A program made the position numbers and the translations under genes. DNA of 64,000 bases from Siphonodentalium dalli (taxonomy: Eukaryota; Mollusca; Scaphopoda; Gadilida; Siphonodentaliidae), in NCBI GenBank assembly GCA_032622095.1, contig CP136065.1, forward strand, positions 25,679,141 to 25,743,140, written 5' to 3'. The notes under the pieces were generated by a model, which saw only the letters and a program-made list of their open reading frames with translations, did no database searches and was not told the DNA's origin. Positions 22,436 through 34,318 of this stretch are shown here, piece by piece (the stretch's first letter is position 1; the number at the start of each line of letters is the position of its first letter).

Positions 22436-22780
22436 AGACCACGATTCAATCGTAAGTGGAGGAATCGGGCCCGACAAAATCATGGATAGTTTGTTCACAC
22501 GATTGCGATGTCGTCGTATACGATGATATCGTGGGTTGTTCGTAAGCATGTGATTGACTACCCTACGATCTTTCCAGCTACGATTTTTACGTATAAACAC
22601 GACTGCGATTACCTTGCAAGTGGAGGTAACCAAGGTTACGCCACGGTTTCGCATCTAAAAACAAACAGTGCTTGATATAACTTTTTTGACTTGAAATCTT
22701 GACGTGAGCATGCACAGTCAAACTATCGGTTACTTCCTACGACGGAAATCGTTCCACTTACGGTTGAATCGTGGTCGTCT
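22436..22780. mobile_element. MITE with 25-bp inverted ends (in copy 2)
   Basis: Duplicate of 18073-18415, carrying small substitutions in both ends (AGACCACGATTCAATCGTAA at the left). Confidence 0.75.
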
Positions 22781-23385
22781 GAACGTTCGCACAGGCCGAT
22801 CAGCATTACGAGAAGTCTGGAATCAGTGCATCAGAATTTACTGGACCTCCCTCTTTAATTATTTACGAGCAATACTTATTACAGTTCCAAAGCAAGTATC
22901 GAATATCAGACGATATTTCACAGATAACATCTCTAGATAATTATCTCTAAGCATGTCAATAATCCTTCAAAATCCCATCTAAAGCCTTTATTTCCCTCAG
23001 TGCAGGGTTAGTTTAAACGTGTTTAATCCCAATCAAACATTAATAATTACTTACATCCAGTTTATAATAATCATGAAAGAGAATTGGATTTGGCAGTAAG
23101 CTAAAAAGCTTTTTGGTGTCATCTCCTATATATAATGATATGAATGAATGGATGATGGCGTGAAGTTACCCGAGTACATGTAGTGATTGTGCGTGTTTGT
23201 GTTTACAAATATAGAACAAAAATTTGCGTCATACTTTTTGTTATAATTTGTTTTGTCATGGGGTCTGACACCCACTCGCCTGAGTTCTCTTGAGTACATA
23301 GTCTAGTCGGTGAAAGTTTAACAATGATATGTAATTGTTTTGTTCTATAATAAATGGACTTGGTGATTTGGGTTGAACCTATTAG

Positions 23386-23897
23386 TTAGTAGTATGAATT
23401 TCTGTACTTGGGCGAATATGGAAATGTTTCCTCTAATGATAGATCATTTGAGCCTTGCAGTAATGTTTTTGTTTCGAAGCTTGTGTTCATTTCCACAAAA
23501 CACACGGATCTTTTGTCCTCGTATAAGGGAGAGTAATGAAGGAAGTGGGCTACAGTTTCAATTTCACCACAAACACACAGGGGGTATACTCAAAGGTGAT
23601 TATGATGCAGGTCATAATTCAGGTTGGTGCCGCCTAGACGTAGCCGACAGTGATATACCTGGCTTTGTCGCGTGTACGCGAATTGTCATTTATCGTGGTC
23701 TCCCAGTCTGATGGATTGAATTTAACAATCCATCTCTCTGACCATTCCTGAATCTTGTCTGTATCAGAGTTCATTATTTCGGATGCCAATGTGGGATCTC
23801 CAGCTGCCAGTACAGGGTTGAAGTATTGCTTAGACATATTCATGCTTGCACATCGGAATACTAAAATGAAAGCGAACTCTATAAAAGGGATAATCAA
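23386..23897 (-). pseudogene. LINE reverse transcriptase remnant (in copy 2)
   Basis: Duplicate of 19020-19532, with the same EWSERWIVKFNPS block, internal deletion and cysteine motif. Shared lesions show that the element died before the segment was duplicated. Confidence 0.8.
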
Positions 23898-24295
23898 TGT
23901 CCAATGAGGGTAAACTGCGAACCAAATAATTCATTCGAAAATTAGAAGTATATTTGGGTTGATTTGAATGCTTAATCATATCTTAGGTTTCTCCCCGATG
24001 CGCCCCATGCAGATGTTACAAAATGAGCATGCTTATACTGAATGTATACTAAATACTAAATGTATACTAAATCCGGCCATTTATGGGATCATCTCCTAGT
24101 ATAATCAACAGAATATTTTCAACAAATGAATGAATTTGAGCCATGAATTTCGAACATTTCATGGCCGCGATTGCATTATTTTCTATCCTTGTAACTCTAT
24201 TCGTTCTCTAATTTCACACAAACTAGTATATATCGGAGGGAGGAATGTGGCGTTATGGTGTCACCGATGATAGGTATTTTAAAAATATATGTAAA

Positions 24296-24421
24296 ACAAA
24301 TTTGCTCAAAGCGGATTTTAATGGATTTTGGACGTTATAGAAGATATATTCCTCTTAAAATGGAATAAAGACCAACTTAGTCGAAATGTGTTCTAGGTCA
24401 AACCTTTTATCGATCAGACTA
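24296..24421 (-). mobile_element. Solo end of the foldback family (in copy 2)
   Basis: Duplicate of 19927-20057, ending in the same terminal CAGACTA. Confidence 0.85.
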
Positions 24422-24837
24422 TAGTAGTTCTCTTGGGCACACTGCTTGCGATGCTTAACATCGATATGAACCTTTCATTTCTTCGCTTACCACTAAGGTG
24501 GGATTTGAGTTGACTGAGCGAACAGACACAGAGTAAGGTATGATAGTTTGTGGCATGTCGCTGTATAAACCTGACATTGGCGGTAGTCCTGTCAAGGCTA
24601 GTCCAATTCAACACAATACATACCTTCGAGTATTCTCTTGTCGTGCTATCCTTGGTCTCCGTCATTGATTTATTCGGTCCACTTCAACATCCGTTCTTTA
24701 TTTTATATTGTACCTTCAATATAGGATGTATACTCATATTCGTTCTTGATCATTCGCTAGAAACGGGTCGACAAGACCTTTGTGCAACCGACGATGAACA
24801 CAATGGGGTTCATTCGAATCCGTGTGCTTGCTCTTGA

Positions 24838-25083
24838 AGGCACGGACGGCGTTCGTTGCAGAAATATTCATATTTGTTCAAATCGCCATCAACGGAATAA
24901 TATATAGTTTTGTTCATATGCCAACCTTAATCAGCGCGTAAATAGTATATTGTCGTCAAGACGTACGATGGTGCATGTAAACAAGAACCTTCTGGTGTTA
25001 CAGAAGTTTTGCTTCTGTTTACATAACATAGCGCAATTCTATTGATTAATCACACACAAATGATATAAACGCTCTTTAATATA
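24838..25083 (-). mobile_element. TTAA MITE family A, half element (in copy 2)
   Basis: Duplicate of 20474-20733, with an extra internal loss of about 14 bases near 24896. Confidence 0.85.
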
Positions 25084-25463
25084 CATTACATATGTGTTTG
25101 ATAACTGTTTTTATTTTTATCTTAAAATACCAACAAAAAAACAACAACAAAAACAACAAAATTCTAATGCAAATACTCATTGTTGATAATATTCTATCTG
25201 TTATACTGTTTGGATCACTAATTAAGCACCTTAGTCTCATCAATATATTTCATTTCAATTTTACTTGTTTCCCGATCTTTCCCTATTTTACCCCCCTTTT
25301 CGTGTTATTTTTAGCTTGTTACCTTTTGCTATTTTACCACTTTTTTCACTGTTAGCATTTTTTAGTATGTTATCACCCCCAATTTACCAGTAACTTTTAA
25401 ATATTTTTTTCGATTTGTAATTTTATGCGCTTTTGTATTTCTTAGTAACGTCTCACTTATAGT

Positions 25464-26125
25464 TCTACATTTTTGTTGATGTCCATAATTATGTCTTATA
25501 TTTGCAATTGTATTTTATGTTTAACATGTCAAGCGTTTTAGAGCACTTCGGTGGATTTTACGCTATTACAAAACTGTTATTTTATTTTATTTTATTTTAT
25601 TATACTCTTTCCATGCAGGATAGCGAGAATGTACATGCAAAAGAGTACTGCCACTTTCGTCTTATTTATTCATTACTCAATAAAAACAAATTAATTGACG
25701 AATAATTAATTTCCACCCCGTTTATGAACTACAACTTAGTTACGGGTTACACTTTTCTGCACATGTCAAGTGCCATTGTCAATTATATAGGTCGATAGAA
25801 CTCTTGTATACTCTGTTTTCCTGTCACGAATATGGAAACAAATGGTGCATCCATTCATGTATGTGCTTCAGCACACCTACTTCTATCGATTTGATGCATG
25901 CCCCACATGTGAATAGTGTGTTTACTGAGATCTTGAGAATGCTGCCCTCGCGGGTGATTGCACATCTTATACATGTCAGAAAACACCCAATGTGTTATTG
26001 TCGTGAATCATGAAATTATCCAGCATTTTGAGTGATCTTTGTACATATAAATTACCAATGTGTAACACAAATCCAAATCGATACCTAACACAGACACAAC
26101 ATCAGCATCAATAATGATGTATTTT
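25464..26125. other. Spacer with (TTTTA)n and an acceptor-like site
   Basis: A TTTTA run (about 25580-25602) followed by CTCTTTCCATGCAG at 25607-25620 looks like a splice acceptor on the plus strand. The sequence after it (DSENVHAKEY, 28 codons to a stop) is not TM6, so it is not assigned to the receptor. Confidence 0.45.
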
Positions 26126-26550
26126 AGTCACGGATTTTTTTTATCCTGTGCCAATGCATTCTCTTATATATGCGAGTCGACCATAGGTCGCCTCGCATAT
26201 ATATAAGAGAATGCATTGGCCTAACAATTTTTTATTTATTTTTTAAATAAATGTTTCTTACAATTTTTAGGACATAAAATAAAAAACATCCATTACCCTG
26301 CAGGGAGCCCCACACATATATAGAAGCATATAGAAGAGTGTCGTCTGCTCATGTTTGTCTGGGGCTCTGTATGGGTGAAATTATAAAATTGTTAAAGAAT
26401 ACAAGAAAAAATTATTAAAATTGTAAAAAAATTGTAAGGCCAATGCATTCTCTTATATATGCGAGGCGACCTATGGTCGACTCGCATATATAAGAGAATG
26501 CATTGGCACAGGGTAAAAAATATCCCGACTTACGACTGGATGTTATTCTC
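26126..26550. mobile_element. TA-type MITE with paired 67-bp palindromes, ends worn
   Basis: Palindrome 1 (26151-26219, two bases longer through an extra TA) and palindrome 2 (26440-26506, reverse orientation) flank an interior with CCATTACCCTGCAGGGAGCC. The outer right end TATCCCGACTTACGACTGGA matches the 53.4 kb copy, then diverges. Confidence 0.88.
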
Positions 26551-27099
26551 AGTTTGCAGCACGTGTACACTCTGGGTAAGTGGTACTCCTATAATAATGT
26601 GATGTCGGTAGTCCTGCTGAGTTAGTTATGCCAGTGAGGCAAAGTCATGCTGTTAATACATAATTATTACCGTTATTTTTTTCAAGTATGCATTCTTCTT
26701 GATTCAAGTTCATATTTGAACTTATGCATACACCTAATACTGTTTACTACTCTCCCATATCGTTACGATAGCCACGCCCTCTCGGTAAATGTGTTTATAA
26801 ATCTATAACCACATTGCAATTATTTTCCAATAACCACATATATACCGATGATATCATCGGAGATAACGGAATATGAACGGTCCTAGATATATATCCAGCC
26901 TGCTATACACCGATATTGTCGGGAACACAAATACTGAGTCCTTGCCTCATAAATATAATATATATAATCTGAATACAAATGATTAAAACAAAAAGAAAAT
27001 AATTTGTGTTTACAATTAGATGAACTGAGAGATTAGACACTCCATTTTATATTAAATGTATAATAGAAGTGATATAACAATCCTAATTAGTAACGTATT
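26551..27099. other. AT-rich spacer
   Basis: No recognised gene or repeat. Confidence 0.45.
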
Positions 27100-27565
27100 A
27101 AAGTGTATATGTGTAATTATAACATATTTAAGTACATGTATGTATAATTATAGGTATGCATGTGTAATTATAAGTAGGTATGTGTAATTATAAGTATGTA
27201 TGTGTAATTATAAAATATGTTATGTACATGTATGTGTAATTATAAGTATGTACGTGTAATCATACGTATGTATGTGTAATCATAAGTATATATGTGTAAT
27301 TATAGGTTGGTATGTGTAGTTATAAGTATGTATTTGTAATTATAAGTATAATTATAAGTATGTATGTGTAACTATAATTATATGTATGTGTAAAAATAAG
27401 TATGTATGTGTAAGTATGAGTATGCATGTGTAATAATAAGTATGTATGTGTAATGTTAGGTATGTATGTGTAACTATAAGTATGTATGTGCGATTATAAG
27501 TATATGTATGTGTAATTATAAGTACGTATACGTAAATATAAGTATGTATGTGTAATTATAAGTAA
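27100..27565. repeat. Minisatellite, about 20 bp unit
   Basis: TGTGTAATTATAAGTATGTA is repeated about 22 times with substitutions and short indels. Confidence 0.9.
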
Positions 27566-27599
27566 TAAACGACGGATACAACGGGATCATCGGTTTTGA

Positions 27600-27950
27600 A
27601 CCCAGCACACCATACAGACCACACCTCTCGTCCGATCGTCACTAAACTTACGGATCTTCGGGGTGTCATATCTGAATGGGAGCCATCGATTATTCCCGAA
27701 ATATGTTTAAAAACATGGCTTCTAGTGGCCACCTTTGATTTTACTCTTTGACTGACTGAATCATTTGGCACACCCTACAGGCCACATCCCTCATCCAATC
27801 GTCACCAAACTTGATAGGGATCTTCGGGATATCCTCTAGATTGGAGCCATCGATTATTTCCGAAACTCGTTATAAAACATGGCTGCCAGCAGCCATCTTG
27901 GATTTCAAATTTGAATCAATCCGCACACCATGCAGCCCACATTTATTGGT
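27600..27950 (+). repeat. Tandem repeat, about 160 bp x 2.2
   Basis: GCACACC at 27605, 27768 and 27923 begins units containing GCCATCGATTATTYCCGAAA and AAAACATGGCT. The minus-strand ORF at 27556-27771 is repeat-derived. Confidence 0.8.
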
Positions 27951-28121
27951 GAAATTGTTAAAAGGAAAATAATTTCATCTACACAATACAAGATATTTAC
28001 TTTACATTTTTGGCGTTCCTTCCTCTTTATCATTCTATTCACTGCTCATTAAAAAATAAATTCCTTCCAAAGTTGAGCTATGTACAGTGTAATTGACACT
28101 TTCATTATATATCGCTTTCTA
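27951..28121. other. Spacer
   Basis: Nothing recognised. Confidence 0.4.
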
Positions 28122-28480
28122 AATCCTCCTCATCATCATAATCATCATCATCATAATCATCATCATCATTATCATCACCAACATCATCATTACCACCATC
28201 ACCATCATAAGCATCATCATCATTATCATCACCATCATCATCACTATCGTCATCACCAACAACTCCATCACCATCATCATCATCAACATCATTATGATGA
28301 TGATCATCATCATTACCACCATCACCATCATCAGCATCATCATCCCCATCAACACCACCGTCATCATCATTACCACCATCATTACCACCACCATCATCAT
28401 CATCACCATCATCATTGTCATCATCGTCATCATCAATAGCGTTATAACCACCATCAGCATCATCATCACCACACAACTCA
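28122..28480. repeat. Trinucleotide array (CAT/ATC)n, 360 bp
   Basis: Long interrupted ATC/ACC repeat. Open frames encoding His-rich, Asp-rich or Met/Ile-rich runs on both strands follow from the repeat and are not genes. Confidence 0.97.
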
Positions 28481-28488
28481 CACTGAGG

Positions 28489-28895
28489 ATACGTTCATAT
28501 GCTGGCAAGTTTGCACGCTATTTTTGCGGGCATTTCGTCATAGAAAACCACATGGTGCCAGAATGTGAACGGAAACGTGCATATAAAATGCATCTTTACC
28601 AAAGCGAAAGACATGAGAATTAACTTTATCTTGTTCCATTTGTAACAGTGCTACTGGAATTTGCCTTCAAATACCTGTATAATTAATTCTTGCGAGATAA
28701 TTGCATGATTTTTACAGGCAAATTCCAGTAGCATAGTTACTGGTGGAACTACAGAAATTTTACTTCGCACGTAGTTAGCTATGGCACAGATGCACTTTAT
28801 GTGCTTATTTCTATTCATATTATGGCACCATAACGTTTTCTACGACAAAATGCCTGCAAACCATACCGTACAAACTTGCCAGTATATGAACATAC
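28489..28895. mobile_element. MITE with about 70-bp inverted ends and an inner hairpin
   Basis: TTCATATGCTGGCAAGTTTG at the left mirrors CAAACTTGCCAGTATATGAA at the right, with TTTCGTCATAGAAAACCAC mirrored further in. An inner pair, GCTACTGGAATTTGCCT and its complement (about 28650 and 28718), forms a second hairpin. Confidence 0.88.
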
Positions 28896-30139
28896 CCTAA
28901 AGGGCCAGTACCTACCGCCTATTCAACTTCGCCATAGTATTATGTAGTTATATGTTGTATGTGGAGGACATCCCGTCTATCTGTACACGTACTCCGTTTA
29001 ACCCTTTCTTTAACAAATGGATTATCCCATCAGTTTCAAACGTATACATTGGAATGGTCTATTATTCACGTGTATGGGTATTCATAAGATATCAAGAGAC
29101 GACAGACAGATGAACATGTAACAAAAATGCAGAGGGATACATATTCATTGGTGGGAAATAAGTTCAACAAATGGCCTATATTATCTGACGTTTGCAAAGA
29201 GAACCACTCGTCAATGATTACTAAGTAAAGAGGATAGGAGTTTTATTGATTTTAGTAACAAATGATATATAACAAAAAAAAGGAACGACAAGTAGATGAT
29301 ATGTATTATACAGGAGCAGCATGACCATTGCTCATCTCCCCGCTGCCCCTGGAAGATGATACATACGATAAATGATGGAGGATGGATATAAATATGTATT
29401 CGGGTTTCGATACCTCTAGACATGGCAACAATAAGTTTTATAAAATCTATTTTGACAAAGCCAGTAATTTGTGCCGCTGAACAGTTTTACTAGAAAAAAA
29501 CAGATATACATCATCGGTAGGTTATAAAAATACCAAACACATATTTCTGTCAATTTAATTGCCCCTCAAGTGTCCCGTTAAATCACATGAATTCTATGGT
29601 TGACTGAATATTGTCCCCAGCTTAAACGTCAGGACTATGCTCATTCTATATTCTCTGAAAACAATGGTGTAAAATTTCCAAATAGAACTATTTTTATCGG
29701 GCGTTTGCTTTCTAATACCGCAAAACATTGAGTTGTTAGCGGAGTTTTCTGAATTTTCCGACTATTCGCATAAAATCAATAAAAAATACGACGAGAAACT
29801 GTAAATGTATTTTTAACATTCTGGAAGAAATATATGTCCCTGATATATCTTTAAAATTTACGCAAAAATTAAGAAAGATAACAAAGTTATAATAAGTTTT
29901 ATAGACCCACTCTGAATCTCCCATAGTAAATGCACGCACCTCCAAATACGCGTACGTGGGCTCCGTTACGGATATAATCCATTCCATTATGCATCATTCT
30001 TGCTATCCGTAAAATGGTCTATGGTGTTTATGGTTCCACGATACCAATAATCCAGTTTTAAGTATGCAATGTACATTCTCTTCAAAGCGTAGGGTTATCG
30101 CAGCAACTGTTCCAACTTTCGCCCCAATGTCAATAAAAT
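28896..30139. other. Spacer with unrecognised minus-strand ORFs
   Basis: ORFs at 29211-29423 and 29736-29987 (minus) are hydrophobic or aromatic-rich but match no family I know. No splice structure joining them was convincing. Confidence 0.4.
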
Positions 30140-30620
30140 CTGAACAGAACGTGACTACGTCCACACGCTTTCGCCAGGCTACAAGGCCAATCAGACACAA
30201 ATAAAAACACCAAACAGACCACTCCATCGAAGAGACGGTACTTGTACACGTGCTGCCTTTCAATATCAATATAGTTTATTTCTATAAGCATTATATACAT
30301 GGCAATCAAGAACGCCAATAAACACGGTTTCCTTGGGCACAACATGTGTCAGACAGGGTGCGGTACTAAATTGAGGACTTCAGTTAAAAATCCCACATGT
30401 TTGGATAAAAATGTTCCCCTATTATGTCCGTTACTTTAACGAGAAGGCCGTGACTTTTTTCGCCATACCATGTCGTTAAAAAGCATCGACTCCTTGGTAG
30501 CAACATGAGTCAAACCAAACCCAAGGGGGCGCGGCTAATTTAGAATGAAACCCAGAACCGCGATGTACTTGAATTCGGTTAAACTTTTTCAGTTATAAAA
30601 CCCTCGTTTTTGGAATCGAA
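30140..30620. repeat. Degenerate repeat modules, related to 32560-33100
   Basis: Blocks such as AACGTGACT, CCAATCAGACACAAATAAAA, GTTTCCTTGGGCACAACATG and GCGCGGCTAATTTAGAA recur in the same order at 32640-32960. The minus-strand ORF 30003-30269 overlaps this repeat and is doubtful. Confidence 0.5.
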
Positions 30621-30794
30621 TTTTTCCCTTAATGTAGAACATATCCCCATGCAAATAGGTTCATATTGAACGGATTTCAGAATCCCAAACTGAATATGCC
30701 CATAATGGCGTTATTTGATTCTGAATTAGGCTCTATATGAATGTAAATTGGGCACGAAAACAGTCGATTCTGAAATAAGTCCATAATGAGTGTA
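30621..30794. other. Spacer
   Basis: Nothing recognised. Confidence 0.35.
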
Positions 30795-31085
30795 TACCCG
30801 TTATTCCGTTGAATGGCGCGGGCCGCAGTGAAACCACATTATAAAGAGCGTGAATCTGGTTAAGTCGTGTTGAAGAAAAAAGTTAGATTAAATAAAACCA
30901 ATATGGGCGTGTTTCGTATGGGGTTCATCAAATACGACCGATACGGACGTATTTTTTGTTTATATAAATACGCTCATATACGACTGTTTCCGAGCCACAT
31001 TTACGTCAATATAGAGCGTAATTCACCGATATGGGCGTATTTGGGTTCAATATGAACATATTTTCAGGAGAACAGGCTGTAATGT
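30795..31085 (+). repeat. Dispersed repeat, copy of 10985-11245
   Basis: ATGGCGCGGGCCGCAGTGAA at the left and GGAGAACAGGCTGTAATG at the right match the ends of the 11 kb copy. The interior differs. Confidence 0.55.
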
Positions 31086-31189
31086 AACCGATCCATTGAT
31101 TCTTACCAGACCCCATAGTCACTCAGACTAACAGAAATAATAATGCGTTTATTCTATAATTAAAAAAAAGATATTGCGAAGACAAATAG

Positions 31190-32345
31190 ATTATAGAGTT
31201 TAATCCCGGGAACGGGTATTTCCCGGTTCCCGGGTCCCATACTCATTCCAGTTTCCCGGGAATATTATTTGTAGGAACCGGGAACGCGGTGCACTGTTGA
31301 CACTTGGTATATCATAGTTACGTCAGTGAACATGCACCAACGGCACATAATTTCATTTAATTTGTCCACAACGGCACGCAGTACAATATATATGTTATAT
31401 ATCTGCATAATATACATAAAGTGTGATTAGAATTGACCACTCTACCGTCTAAAGGTTATAAGGACTTAAGGTGTTGTCTCGTGGCCCACGCAGCCATGGT
31501 ATCACGACACGAGCTCACGAGTCACGAAGTAGTGGCATGCACGTTTGTGGGATGAGACTTTTACAATATATTTCAAATGATCAATCGCGACTCAGGCTAT
31601 TCTTAGTGACAACTGCCCGGACTTTGCATGCGGTCCTCCTACGCAGTTGTTTGAATGTGCGATGTATACTGTGAATAGACTGTGCTGCACGTGCAGTTTC
31701 TGCTGATGTCGCATTCTAATTTCCGCGAGAGAAAATCGTTTCGTGCAAACTGTGAGTCTTGTGAATGTCAGTGTAGAGTCCAGTTATAACATTGTACATG
31801 TACATTTCGAGCTTCCGATATAACGCAAGTTACGTAACATAGGCCTAATGTATTGTACAATGATTTCTAGAATGTAATTTTCAAGATTACGTCCGACTCC
31901 CAAATAAAATAAAAAATCAGGACACTAAACAGTATTGCATATTAACACACAAACTTCACGGAGCTATACATGGACTGTTTCTTTTGTAAACTCTTAAGTT
32001 AACGTACACAGTTAAGAGATGCCACAAGAAGTTCGCAACGTCGGCAACATTTTGACATTTCGCTTGTAGTTCGGGAAGTCGGAATGGTTTTATGTTTTCC
32101 AACTTGTGTTGTGCTACGTTGTATACCATAATATGGCACAAGGAGGTCAAATATAACAATTTGGAATATTCTTTAGTCAATCTAAATTATCATTATTACA
32201 ATCCATGTCACCCAAACCAGCCAAATTGCGCATAACCCGTGTTGTACAATTAACTTGTGCACACATTTCCCGGGAACGTTCCCGGATCACGGCTCTGAAG
32301 GGGTTTCATTCCCGGTTCCTGTGTTTTCTATTCCCGGGTATATAT
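31190..32345. mobile_element. Possible element with CCCGGGAA-rich inverted ends
   Basis: 31200-31280 holds four CCGGGAA or TTCCCGG motifs. 32265-32340 holds a similar cluster in opposite order. Such motif-dense ends are seen in some hAT-type elements, but no target duplication or transposase was established. ORFs inside (31471-31674, + and 31956-32180, -) are unrecognised. Confidence 0.35.
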
Positions 32346-32559
32346 TAAAATCTAAAATAGAAGAGATCATCGTCGTCGTCAACAACTGAAACAAAATTTA
32401 CAACAACAACAACTACACTGCAAATTATTCAACAGTTTTCAACTTAAGGTTCATCAGTCGGGTGAAGGAGCAAGTCTAAAATGTCAATAGATGCATATCC
32501 TACGCTGGTATATTCAGGAGACGATGTCTTGCGTCGATGCCTCGACGAAACATTCAAAC
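32346..32559. other. Spacer
   Basis: Contains a short CAACAA run. Nothing else recognised. Confidence 0.35.
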
Positions 32560-33100
32560 TCTAGTAAATAATGCAGTTCATCTCAACACCAATCAGACCA
32601 CTTCGTTGGAGTTACAATACTTGTGTATGTGATCCCCTTCCGTTTGTTACTAACAAACACCGTTTCCTTGGTCACATCATGTGTTGAAACCACAACCAAC
32701 ATGTCGTGACTAATTTAGAACCACTTGGTGAATCACAATGTACTGTCATTCGGCTACCACTTTCTCCAGTCGTGTTGAAAACAACATGTTCTCCGTTCTG
32801 TCTGGCCACTAAGAAGAAGAACGTGACGATTTTCGCCACATCGACATAACCAATCAGACTCAAATAAAAGACATCAATCAAAGCACTTTATCGGTGCTGA
32901 ACCGAAACCAACAGGGCGTGGTTAATAATATAGAACCAAATCGATAAACATGACGAACTTTAATTCGGCTAGGACTTTCTTCAGTTAACGTTCGTATTGG
33001 AAGCAACACATTCCTGTATCGGTTCCGCCACTCAGAAGAACGCGACTCTCTTCACCAGAAACATTTCCTTCGACTTATAGTTATAAACCTGCTAGTTATA
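32560..33100. repeat. Degenerate repeat modules, related to 30140-30620
   Basis: Two or more degenerate repeats of the module with AACCAATCAGACTCAAATAA, AACACCGTTTCCTTGG and GGCGTGGTTAATAATATAG. Confidence 0.5.
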
Positions 33101-33166
33101 CCGTGGCAACTATATCAAGATCACATCTTTGTATCTTCACATCCGCTCTTGTTCTAACGGCGTTAA

Positions 33167-33548
33167 CACTTTACCCAACAAACCGGCCAAAAACGCCCAA
33201 ATAAAGCTGCAACAGCCTAAATTATCTTGGGTCTGTCTCAATAAAACCATACACATATGGATATAATTGGAACCGGCTCATTGACCACATTGTGATGGTT
33301 ACAGTTATGCCCTGTGCCAATGCATTCTCTTATATATGCGAGTCGACCATAGGTCGCCTCGCATATATAAGAGAATGCATTGGCCTAAAAAAAAACACTT
33401 TTTACCATTTTTTCTTACATTCTTTAACAATTTTATAATTTTTAATGTGTTAACCCAATGCATTCTCTTATATATGCGAGGCGACCTATGGTCGACTCGC
33501 ATATATAAGAGAATGCATTGGCACAGGGCCCTTCTGTTGGGTAAAGGG
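33167..33548. mobile_element. TTAA-flanked MITE (family B) with paired 67-bp palindromes
   Basis: TTAA (33163-33166) then CACTTTACCCAACA at the left. TGTTGGGTAAAGGG then TTAA (33549-33552) at the right. Palindrome 1 lies at 33317-33383 and palindrome 2, reverse-oriented, at 33455-33521. Close copies lie at 48733 and 58032. The CCC/GGG ends next to TTAA suit a piggyBac-type element. ORFs reading RVDHRSPRIYKRMHW are products of the palindromes. Confidence 0.95.
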
Positions 33549-33559
33549 TTAACTTTGTC

Positions 33560-33726
33560 ATAGCAATGTGTGGCTTGTGATATCGTTTGTTATATAATGC
33601 TGATGCTGGTTTGCGTCGAATATCCGTAATCAACTTCTTCCTGTTGACAATAAAATTGTCTTAAATTATTCAGCTTTATCAAATACCTCGAAAATAATAA
33701 GTGACGATGTAAGACCATTTGTTTTA
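33560..33726. other. Spacer
   Basis: Nothing recognised. Confidence 0.35.
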
Positions 33727-33975
33727 AAGTGATATGAAACACTCAGTAAGGGTGATCAAATAGATATGTAGAATAATCTTGCTCAAGGTAGTTATTTTTT
33801 ACGAATATTAATCCAAATTGACAACACAGGCCGTCATTATTATATATTAATTAAGTGCAATTATTCTCGATGGCGAAATCGTTGGCGTTAGTTTATCGCC
33901 GATTGTTGCATCCCGAATTGAGGTGTAAATATTTACAATTGAGCGTAGTTCAGACGATGTTTTCTATGGAGTGGT
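33727..33975 (+). mobile_element. Dispersed element with one minisatellite-type unit (copy 3)
   Basis: Begins AAAGTGATATGAAACACTCA, the unit expanded at 561-2669, and continues through CCGTCATTATTATATATTAA to CAGACGATGTTTTCTATGG, matching the antisense copy at 14050-14308. Confidence 0.88.
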
Positions 33976-33984
33976 ATGGTGGAT

Positions 33985-34318
33985 TCATTTGAAATAAATA
34001 TATAAATTGTACATACCCATTTGCTGATCGCAAGCGGGTTCCATTTGAGCGACGGACTCTTTTTTGTAGATAAAAACTGCCTTTGATCACTTCAGAAAAT
34101 AATTTTCTCGCAAAAATTCCCTCATCAAATGTTATTTTAACACATACACAACATCTGTCGGAAATCCCAATATATTGCAACGGAAATGCAGTTATGTGTG
34201 CAACATATATTGACATTACTTGGCTCGAGTATATTCACAATCTGAAAGTAGAGACTATTTATTTGGACACTTCACTCGTCAGTCTCTGTACGCCTAGTTG
34301 TTTAAGTTGCTAATCACT
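33985..34318 (-). mobile_element. LINE-associated 3' segment (copy 1, antisense)
   Basis: The reverse complement of this segment (CAACTAGGCGTACAGAGACT to CCCATTTGCTGATCGCAAG) matches 35755-36060 and 56140-56440. In the third copy the segment directly follows a reverse transcriptase relic. Confidence 0.8.

Larger units (their letters stand above)
21114..25463 (+). repeat. Tandem segmental duplication, copy 2 (4.35 kb)
   Basis: Direct repeat of copy 1. It includes the MITE at 22436-22780, the LINE remnant at 23386-23897, the foldback end at 24296-24421 and the half MITE at 24838-25083. Copies diverge after AGTT at 25464, which marks the right breakpoint. Confidence 0.95.

Noticed and set aside
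19116-23711. Plus-strand ORFs CSFPQNTRIFxPRIRESNEG in both copies
   Set aside because: They are antisense shadows of the LINE reverse transcriptase remnant.
16993-25463. Two ORFs (18339 and 22704, + strand) as a duplicated gene
   Set aside because: They cross the end of a MITE and are conserved only because the whole segment was duplicated recently.
25607-25704. Second exon of the receptor after an acceptor-like CTCTTTCCATGCAG
   Set aside because: The downstream frame (DSENVHAKEYCHFRLIY, then stop) has no TM6 or TM7 features.
28080-28623. His-rich, Asp-rich and Met/Ile-rich ORFs
   Set aside because: All are frames of one (CAT/ATC)n array.
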